A stretch of 46,649 nt of DNA from a virus, in IMG/VR virus record IMGVR_UViG_3300003321_000115, positions 676 to 47,324 of that record, one strand, 5' to 3'. Made by a program: the position numbers and the translations under genes. Under the pieces are notes generated by a model that saw only the letters and a list, made by a program, of their open reading frames with translations, was not told the origin of the DNA and searched no databases. Of the stretch, positions 14,490 through 20,059 are shown in pieces. The first letter of the stretch is position 1; every line of letters begins with the position of its first letter.

Positions 14490-14800
14490 GGATTTTCTAT
14501 TAGTTCCTCAAGTAATTCCTCAGCTTCTTTTGTATTATATTTTAATGCCTCTGGATAATCCGTTGCATTCCAGTTGATAACATTCATTAATGTTTTATAT
14601 GAATCACTTCCCTCAAGAATTTCTGCTCTAATTAAATCTCTTTTAAATTCTATATAGAGATGTTCCTTCATTAAAAGTCTATCTTCATTTGTAGTGATTC
14701 CATCCTCATTTAAAACTCTTAATGAATTGATATTGTTAATTTGTCTTTGAATATGTTTTCTACAGTATTCAATCCATGTTTTTGCAATATCTTCCTTCAT
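14486..14800 (-). CDS. Hypothetical helical protein, 104 aa
   Basis: Almost wholly helical, amphipathic ('EDIAKTWIEYCRKHIQRQINNIN ... YNTKEAEELLEELIENP'). No family recognised. Starts 3 bases after the stop of 14804-15193 and ends in an ATGA overlap with the next gene. Confidence 0.65.
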   Translation of the reverse strand: MKEDIAKTWIEYCRKHIQRQINNINSLRVLNEDGITTNEDRLLMKEHLYIEFKRDLIRAEILEGSDSYKTLMNVINWNATDYPEALKYNTKEAEELLEELIENP

Positions 14801-14803
14801 ACA

Positions 14804-15193
14804 TCATCTTGGACCTCCTTCTTCTAATTCTTTTGGTTTTAAATCTTCTTTTGTGATTGGTGTTGGATTTGGATATTCTGGTTCTTCTGCTATTAATTTC
14901 TGCACCATTGCCTCTTTTGCAAATTCTGTAACATCAACCATAAAATTAATTCTGCTGGATTCTCTTTCATCTAAAATATGAATACTGTATAAATCTGTTG
15001 TTTTCCATGGAATAGCATTCATACCATCTTTGAATAGAGATTCTATTGAAAAGAGAATACCATTACATCTTTCAAAATTAATTGGTTTGTTTGAGTCCTC
15101 TTTAAGAAATATACCAATCGCCATTCTATACAAGGAATTACGTTTATGCTTGAATTCAACAAGTGTAATGAAGTATTTGTGGTATGTTGTCAT
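14804..15193 (-). CDS. Hypothetical protein, 129 aa
   Basis: Strand-rich N-terminal two thirds ('YHKYFITLVEFKHKRNSLYRMAIGIFL', 'GILFSIESLFKDGMNAIPWKTTDLYSIHILDE') with a Pro/Glu-rich tail. No family recognised. First gene of the coupled cluster of small genes (15193 down to 12817), about 140 bases downstream of the predicted start at the 15341 promoter. Confidence 0.65.
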   Translation of the reverse strand: MTTYHKYFITLVEFKHKRNSLYRMAIGIFLKEDSNKPINFERCNGILFSIESLFKDGMNAIPWKTTDLYSIHILDERESSRINFMVDVTEFAKEAMVQKLIAEEPEYPNPTPITKEDLKPKELEEGGPR

Positions 15194-15340
15194 GTGGTAT
15201 TATTTAACGTATGGTATAACAGAATACTGGAATCGTGATTTTTAAAGCTAAAATAAGCTCCTTTTTGCTCGATTTTATTATGCAATATTTGGATAATGAA
15301 AATAACACTATTTTACTCATTTTAAAGTGTTCATAGTCAG

Positions 15341-15422
15341 AGCATAATCCATGCCAATTATTTACTAGTATTGTTTAATGAACTATATAAAGATTGAGAA
15401 TATTGAGTTCTCACAAATGAGA
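15341..15422 (-). promoter_or_regulatory. Sigma54 promoter with distant palindrome (R5)
   Basis: Minus-strand TGGCATGGATTATGCT (15356-15341) keeps GG and GC at the right spacing but has ATGC in place of TTGC. The palindrome TCTCA-CAAA-TGAGA is at 15409-15422, about 61 bp from the GG instead of 37-39. An extra TTGAGA half-site (15394-15399) lies near the usual distance. Drives 14804-15193 and the small genes after it. Confidence 0.7.
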
Positions 15423-15597
15423 ATATGAATAGTATGGAGTTGTGTTATGTAAGATGTTTACTAGTAAAGTGTATTTTTGTGAAAGTTATGAGTAAAAAAG
15501 TATAAATGAAGTATGACTATATGTTATATTATATAACATTTTTATCCCCTTATCTCCTCATCTCTCTTAATATATAACATCTATTTTATGCCATCCC

Positions 15598-15648
15598 CCC
15601 TCTTCTTTTTCTTTCAAAAATTAAATCAAAAGAGAGCGAAAAAGAGGG
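15598..15648. repeat. Polypyrimidine/polypurine imperfect inverted repeat
   Basis: CCCTCTTCTTTTTC from 15598 can pair with GAAAAAGAGGG (15638-15648) with a small bulge, around an A/T-rich loop. It is followed at 15661-15706 by four TTATAC-type repeats at about 10-base spacing. Non-coding on both strands; 15423-15597 is AT-rich without other structure I can see. Possible DNA-unwinding region, triplex former or regulatory repeat. Confidence 0.4.
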
Positions 15649-15789
15649 TCCAAAAAAATGTTATACCTACTTTATACCTGTTATACTTTCTCCTTACTCT
15701 TATACCATAAATATACTGAAAATAGTTTTAAGTAGATATTTCTTAGCCAATCTCATGTTATCGCAATACCACCAACGCTCTGTAGATTG

Positions 15790-16018
15790 ATACGTATTAA
15801 CCGTATTTTATACTAGCTGTAGTTTTCGTTGTTTAACGCAATCATGAATTGCTAACTTTAGCTACTGCGGATATTTCCGCGCCGCAACGTGCACTTTGAA
15901 TGTTGGCTAACTCAAGTCTTATCTAGTGGCGTCCGTTTACGCCGTTACTTCGATAATGTTATCTTGAATATACAGTTGTCGTGCTCGATGGATTTACGCA
16001 CTCAAGCTTACTAGCTTG
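15790..16018. other. Non-coding array of perfect hairpins
   Basis: In about 230 bases with higher GC than the flanks there are at least seven perfect short inverted repeats: ATACGTAT (15790-15797), CGTT/AACG (15827-15838), GCAAT/ATTGC (15838-15852), GCGGA/TCCGC (15867-15880), GGCGT/ACGCC (15928-15943), GATAA/TTATC (15952-15963) and CAAGCT/AGCTTG (16003-16018), plus GTGC/GCAC enclosing 15981-16001. No ORF longer than about 10 codons with a start was found on either strand. Candidate replication origin, structured non-coding RNA or packaging signal. Confidence 0.5.
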
Positions 16019-16090
16019 CTTACTCTATTTGAAAGAGCAGCACTGTTTTTCAGCCAGTATTGGAAAGAACAAGAAAGAAATTGAAAAGAA

Positions 16091-16126
16091 GTGAGAGGCT
16101 GGATATTGTGTATCCAACCTCATCAC
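16091..16126 (-). terminator. Intrinsic terminator of the 16130 gene
   Basis: GTGAGAGGCTGGATA (16091-16105) pairs with TATCCAACCTCATCAC (16111-16126) with one bulge and one wobble around a 5-base loop. The minus strand beyond is T-rich (TTCTTTTCAATTTCTTTC). It begins 4 bases past the stop of 16130-16525. Confidence 0.78.
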
Positions 16127-16129
16127 TAT

Positions 16130-16525
16130 TTAGCGGGTAACATCGGCAATAGCTTGCATCAATGTTTCATTGCATTCGAGTTGATTCGGCTCGAATCCGA
16201 AGGATGATGCTTCATTGGCGAATTGAATTGCCCTAAGAATGAAGATAGCATTCGTCAAAGGAACACCCTTCATCTTGGCTGCTTCGGACAATGTAACCTT
16301 AGCATCCTTGTTAACCTTGCCAATCTTCACCTTGACTGGAGAGCTGGCCATAGCCGCACCCCAATCACGACCAATAGCTTTAGCTATCTTCACCGCTTCA
16401 TCTTGAGTAACGTGCAATACTCGCATAGAATCCTTAAAGGACTCTTTCATCAAGGATGAATATCGCCCATCACCAAAAGTCGTGGTTACGTCGATTGGCT
16501 TGATTTCTAACGCATTAGTTGACAT
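16130..16525 (-). CDS. Hypothetical protein in its own sigma54 transcription unit
   Basis: 131 residues, soluble, alpha/beta: 'VLHVTQDEAVKIAKAIGRDWGAAMASSPVKVKIGKVNKDAKVTLSEAAKMKGVPLTNAIFILRAIQF'. No family recognised. More G/C-rich codon use than its neighbours, own promoter (16689) and own terminator (16091-16126), like 12140-12679. First gene on the minus arm from the divergent switch region, so probably expressed strongly. Confidence 0.75.
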   Translation of the reverse strand: MSTNALEIKPIDVTTTFGDGRYSSLMKESFKDSMRVLHVTQDEAVKIAKAIGRDWGAAMASSPVKVKIGKVNKDAKVTLSEAAKMKGVPLTNAIFILRAIQFANEASSFGFEPNQLECNETLMQAIADVTR

Positions 16526-16688
16526 ATATGACTCCTACTACAAACCATGTAGGGCTGCTGTCATTTTGACAGTGGACTTCCCACACAGTAAATCCTGTTT
16601 ATGTCAACGAGTCACCGTTCTACAATGCATGTTACTGCATCGCACTAGGCGACTTGCACACCGCTATTTCAAAGAACACCACACTATA

Positions 16689-16704
16689 AGCTAATCGTGT
16701 GCCA
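16689..16704 (-). promoter_or_regulatory. Sigma54 promoter (R6), palindrome degenerate
   Basis: Minus-strand TGGCACACGATTAGCT (16704-16689): perfect -24 half, -12 half TAGC with GC in place. Predicted start near 16677, leaving about 150 bases before the ATG at 16525. Upstream there is only a degenerate CTC-A5-GAG (16766-16777) instead of the full TCTCA-N4-TGAGA. Confidence 0.68.
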
Positions 16705-16717
16705 ATCTATATATAGC

Positions 16718-16885
16718 GTAAAGCAAATTGATTGACACAATAGGTAGTGGTTATCGAGCGGCAATGCTCAAAAAGAGACATACAACTGGACAAATATCTA
16801 CAGTCAATTAATATGCTTGACTATGGGCTAAGGTAAAGCAAAGTTGCTTGACAATTAATGTAAAACTAAATAGCTTGACATAGGG
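16718..16885. repeat. TTGACA-containing repeats in the divergent switch region
   Basis: GTAAAGCAAA-TTG-TTGACA-type copies at 16718-16737 and 16833-16853, and ATATGCTTGACTATGGG-type copies at 16811-16827 and 16869-16885. The second long copy also contains the palindrome AAGCAA-AG-TTGCTT. Each carries TTGAC(A/T), a sigma70 -35-like hexamer, but I see no good -10 at 16-18 bases. The 16526-17030 gap between minus and plus arms has no supported gene. Candidate early promoters, iterons or regulator sites. Confidence 0.5.
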
Positions 16886-17030
16886 ATAGGGGGACCAGAA
16901 ATCTTTCTCGAAATGCTATATATGTATACTCGTAAAATTTTCCTCTCTAAATCATATATTATCTAATATAACTGTTCCCTTATCCCATAATCAATCTTTT
17001 CCCATCTCACAATCAACTACAAAGTATAAC

Positions 17031-17046
17031 TGGCATCTTTCTTGCT
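17031..17046 (+). promoter_or_regulatory. Sigma54 late promoter for the packaging/head operon
   Basis: TGGCATCTTTCTTGCT on the plus strand, with GG and GC at sigma54 spacing. Predicted start about 17057, just 13 bases ahead of the ATG at 17070 and before the terminase genes. No full TCTCA-N4-TGAGA palindrome upstream; only a lone TCTCA at 17005-17009. Confidence 0.8.
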
Positions 17047-17069
17047 TTCTCATGTATGAGAATCACGTT

Positions 17070-17249
17070 ATGTCAAAATTGCTAAATAATGTAGCAGAAA
17101 AGAACGGGACTCGTTTACTGACGGATAAAAGTCCCAAGATGGTTATTAGCGGAGATGACATACTCATGATTGAGAAACTTAAAATTGAATATCGCGCAAT
17201 CTATGAATCACCAACGAATAGCAAAACTGCTAAGAATCGGAATCAGTAA
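17070..17249 (+). CDS. Small hypothetical protein at start of late operon
   Basis: 59 residues from the ATG at 17070 (MSKLLNNVAEKNGTRLLTDK...). An in-frame ATG at 17052 lies upstream of the predicted sigma54 start (about 17057), so it would not be on that transcript; I therefore prefer 17070. Basic, soluble, no family recognised. Its end overlaps the next reading frame by 47 bases. Confidence 0.55.
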   Translation: MSKLLNNVAEKNGTRLLTDKSPKMVISGDDILMIEKLKIEYRAIYESPTNSKTAKNRNQ

Positions 17250-17385
17250 ATACAATCTTCCTATTGAAGTTATCTGGCAGAAGATATACGCAATATATAA
17301 ATCTCTTGCATATGTTACTATGCCTTGGCATCTTCCTGATGATGAATTTGCGCAGGCTGTTATAAATGATTTCTCGAATGCCTAG
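17203..17385 (+). CDS. Small hypothetical protein, 60 aa
   Basis: 'MNHQRIAKLLRIGISKYNLP', then 'LAYVTMPWHLPDDEFAQAVIND'. ATG at 17203 preferred over 17170 to limit overlap with 17070-17249. N-terminal helices could be an HTH. Sits before the candidate small terminase gene; possibly a packaging or regulatory accessory. Confidence 0.5.
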   Translation: MNHQRIAKLLRIGISKYNLPIEVIWQKIYAIYKSLAYVTMPWHLPDDEFAQAVINDFSNA

Positions 17386-17399
17386 AATCGTAGAATAAA

Positions 17400-17825
17400 A
17401 TGACGAACGGGAATGCACAAATAGTTGAGGCTTACGAAACACTTCAACTAAGTCCCGGCGAAATAGCCGAACAGTTCGATTATGAAGAATCTGCTGTTAT
17501 AGCTGTTTTAGCACAATATTCGTCTACCTACAGGAAAGCAGTTGGCACCGCGAAAGAAACTGGATTCACTGATGAACAAGAACAGGCTATCTGTGATGTA
17601 ATTTCCAACATAGCTAGAGGCTACACTGATGCAGACATTCCTACTCAATTAAGAGCGGCCATATATGTAAGGAATGATAAAAGAGGTCGTCTTGATACTA
17701 TCAAACAAATGAACTCTCTTAATATCAATATGGTCAATTTCAATGTAGATTTGAAGAAAGCTCTTAATGCAATTCAAAAATCTAAAGAGAAGGCTGCTCA
17801 AGTAACTGAAGTTGCTTCTGTTTAA
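17400..17825 (+). CDS. Candidate small terminase subunit
   Basis: 141 residues directly upstream of the large terminase. Residues about 17-40 ('LSPGEIAEQFDYEESAVIAVLAQ') read like a helix-turn-helix, followed by a helical middle and a Lys-rich C-terminal helix, the usual order in TerS proteins (DNA-binding, oligomerisation, TerL-contacting). No sequence family recognised; assignment is from size, position and layout. Followed by a pyrimidine-rich run and the E4 hairpin. Confidence 0.6.
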   Translation: MTNGNAQIVEAYETLQLSPGEIAEQFDYEESAVIAVLAQYSSTYRKAVGTAKETGFTDEQEQAICDVISNIARGYTDADIPTQLRAAIYVRNDKRGRLDTIKQMNSLNINMVNFNVDLKKALNAIQKSKEKAAQVTEVASV

Positions 17826-17846
17826 TTTTTTCTTTTTTCTTGATTG

Positions 17847-17868
17847 GCCCGGAGCGTAGCGACTGGGC
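17847..17868. repeat. GC-rich hairpin element E4
   Basis: GCCC (17847-17850) pairs with GGGC (17865-17868) around GGAGCGTAGCGACT, the fullest copy of the GAGCGNAGCGA family in the window. Lies in the TerS-TerL intergenic gap. Confidence 0.6.
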
Positions 17869-17872
17869 TAGA

Positions 17873-17929
17873 TAACAGAATGATTGTGGGTTATATGACG
17901 ACAAACATAGAGTAACAGAGTGATTGTGG
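17873..17929. repeat. Two 17-base direct repeats before the terminase gene
   Basis: TAACAGAATGATTGTGG at 17873-17889 and TAACAGAGTGATTGTGG at 17913-17929, 40 bases apart, one mismatch. Within the 137-base non-coding gap ahead of the large terminase. Could be a terminase/pac recognition site or a binding site for the preceding gene product. Confidence 0.5.
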
Positions 17930-17962
17930 AGTAACCCTAACGAAAATAACTACTAGATTGAA

Positions 17963-19627
17963 GTGTCAGAAGAAATATCAAATATATCTGAAGAGAAGTT
18001 AAATCAGATACTCTCTACTTCCAACACAGATATATATCCCGGTGATTATATAGATGAATCGGGACCGCTTAGAGATAATCAATGGCAAACAATAGATTAT
18101 CCTAATGCGGCAATATTTCTAGCATTTTATAATAAATCAATTCGTGAAGGTGAAGTTCTTCTTCATCCTTGGCAAATAGACTTCCATGAGAAGGCCGCCG
18201 CAGCCCCTGCAAATAGTCAAGAGCCATATAAAGAATGTTTGTTAACATGCAATGGTTCGGGTAAAGATGCTTTTATAATCGCCGGGTGGTCTTGTTGGTT
18301 TGTGTTAGCGAAAATCAAAGCTAGAGTAATTATTACTTCATCCTCTGGTGTTCAGCTTACAGCACAAACAGAAAATTATATTCGTTCATTAGCACAATCT
18401 GTAAATGATTATCATCAATGTGAGATATTTCGTATTCGGCAACGATACATTAAATGTATGTTATCAGGTTCTGAAATACGAATGTTTGCAACTGATGAGG
18501 CAGGTAAAGCAGAAGGTTATCATCCATTAGAGCCTAATGCTGAGATGACGATAATTGTAAATGAAGCTAAATCTGTATCTCCTGAAATCTTCGGTGCTCT
18601 TAAACGTTGCACCGGTTTTAATTATTGGTTCAATATTTCTAGTGCTGGTGAACCATTTGGTGATTTCTATAATTCTTTTACTTCTTGGACTCACACTCGC
18701 AGGATTACTGCGTTTGATTGTCCACACATATCAAGGAGTGAAATTGAAGAAGCTAGAAGAGATTTGGGAGAGAACTCAGCTTTATTTAGAAGTATATACC
18801 TTGCTTTATTTACTTCTCTTTCTAATGAAACTGTCATACCTAAAGAACTAGTTGAACAGATTTTAAAATCTCAAACATTAAATCCTCCTGAAAGAATACA
18901 TTTAAAAAATGACCGCATTGGTCTTGATTTAGCAGCAGGTGGAGATGAAAATACAATTTACTTCTGTAATGGCAACAAATGTCTTAAAGAAGTCTGCTTT
19001 CGTGAAGTTGATACAGAAATAGCGGCAGATAGAATTGATTTGGAATTTCGTAAATTTGGATTACCTAAAGATTATAAATATATATTTGCCGATGATGGCG
19101 GTGTTGGTCATGCCATTATAGATAAGTTGCGGCGAAAAGGTTGGATAAATATCAATCGAGTAAATAATCAATCCGCCGCCATAAGTAAAAAATTATATGG
19201 AAATAAGGGTGCCGAAAACTGGATAAGATTTTCTCGTATTGTAGAAGAGAGATTTTTTGACCTTACTACAGTTAGCACTAAATGTCATGAACAGCTTTAC
19301 AGTAGACATTACAAGAAAACAAATACATCTGGAAGATTGTTTCTTGAATCAAAGAAAGAAGCAAAAGCTGAAGGTAGACCATCTCCAGATAGAGCAGATG
19401 GATTGGTTCTAGCATACACTGGAGTAAGTCTAGATGACTTTACAGCAGACGGTGTTGTAAAAGAAAAACCAGATAATAGACCAAAAGAACGATTTGATGA
19501 TATGGAATCATACTATGAACACTATGAAAATAATGTAGTGTATGAAAAGTATGACCATAAAAAGAAAGCTCTTGGAGCTAGAAAAGTATTTGCGTCTTTA
19601 CAGGTTGCAATGAAAAATCATGAGTGA
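17963..19627 (+). CDS. Terminase large subunit
   Basis: 554 residues from a GTG start. ATPase: Walker A-like CNGSGKD at residues 96-102; Walker B strand TIIVNEAK near 196-203, in which N stands before the catalytic E rather than the usual D. Nuclease (RNase H fold): 'RIGLDLAAGGDENTIYF', 'YIFADDGGVGHAIIDKL' and 'PDRADGLVLAYTG' supply the acidic residues. About 70 extra residues at the C-terminus are acidic and Tyr-rich. Cuts and pumps DNA into the prohead through the portal (20060). The start overlaps nothing and no Shine-Dalgarno is visible. Confidence 0.9.
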   Translation: MSEEISNISEEKLNQILSTSNTDIYPGDYIDESGPLRDNQWQTIDYPNAAIFLAFYNKSIREGEVLLHPWQIDFHEKAAAAPANSQEPYKECLLTCNGSGKDAFIIAGWSCWFVLAKIKARVIITSSSGVQLTAQTENYIRSLAQSVNDYHQCEIFRIRQRYIKCMLSGSEIRMFATDEAGKAEGYHPLEPNAEMTIIVNEAKSVSPEIFGALKRCTGFNYWFNISSAGEPFGDFYNSFTSWTHTRRITAFDCPHISRSEIEEARRDLGENSALFRSIYLALFTSLSNETVIPKELVEQILKSQTLNPPERIHLKNDRIGLDLAAGGDENTIYFCNGNKCLKEVCFREVDTEIAADRIDLEFRKFGLPKDYKYIFADDGGVGHAIIDKLRRKGWININRVNNQSAAISKKLYGNKGAENWIRFSRIVEERFFDLTTVSTKCHEQLYSRHYKKTNTSGRLFLESKKEAKAEGRPSPDRADGLVLAYTGVSLDDFTADGVVKEKPDNRPKERFDDMESYYEHYENNVVYEKYDHKKKALGARKVFASLQVAMKNHE

Positions 19628-19787
19628 TAAAGAAAAATCGGATATAGAATTTAATATGGGTAATGCTATACATTATCTACACACTCTTGATTCATATCAT
19701 GTTAAGGATGTGATAGTATACAAAGAAATTCAAAAGACAGCAACTATTGTTTTAGAGGCAGTTAACAAATTACTTGGAGAAAATTAA
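19620..19787 (+). CDS. Hypothetical 55-aa protein
   Basis: ATG at 19620 overlaps the terminase stop by 8 bases; TAA at 19787 is 2 bases before the next ATG. 'MSDKEKSDIEFNMGNAIHYL...TIVLEAVNKLLGEN', acidic helical. The tight fit between two genes is the main support. Possibly a packaging accessory. Confidence 0.65.
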   Translation: MSDKEKSDIEFNMGNAIHYLHTLDSYHVKDVIVYKEIQKTATIVLEAVNKLLGEN

Positions 19788-19789
19788 AT

Positions 19790-20056
19790 ATGTATGATGA
19801 CCCCTCGCCTGTTAGTGGCTCTGTTATGGAATACGGAATTCTAGATGGTATTCCAACTAAACTTGCTGAATGTTGTGAAGAATGTCATGATGAATTGACA
19901 ATGCAACAGTTGAGGCAAATGAGGGATTACTTTCAAAATAAATTAGATTCATTTCAACGTAATGTTGAAAAGGATTTAACAATAGAAGATTTTGAGAAAG
20001 CAAGAAAGAGAGATGAAGATAATGACCAAGAAGTGGGGGAAGAGAAAATATATTAA
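19790..20056 (+). CDS. Hypothetical protein, 88 aa
   Basis: 'LAECCEECHDELTMQQLRQMRDYFQNKLDSFQRNVEKDL' has a CC..C..H cluster near residues 29-34, perhaps a metal site, then a coiled-coil-like helix and an acidic tail. Lies 3 bases before the portal gene. No family recognised. Confidence 0.65.
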   Translation: MYDDPSPVSGSVMEYGILDGIPTKLAECCEECHDELTMQQLRQMRDYFQNKLDSFQRNVEKDLTIEDFEKARKRDEDNDQEVGEEKIY

Positions 20057-20059
20057 TAT

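Noticed and set aside
15246-16129. A tRNA or known RNA gene in the non-coding gap
   Set aside because: No TTCGANTC-type T-loop or acceptor pairing found; hairpins are short and separate rather than a cloverleaf.
16482-16694. Plus-strand 70-codon frame across the leader of the 16130 gene
   Set aside because: It overlaps the start of a better supported gene and the R6 promoter leader, has odd Cys/His/Arg composition, and no upstream promoter.
16526-17030. Calling sigma70 promoters at the TTGACA copies
   Set aside because: The -35-like hexamers are clear but no convincing TATAAT at 16-18 bases follows any of them.
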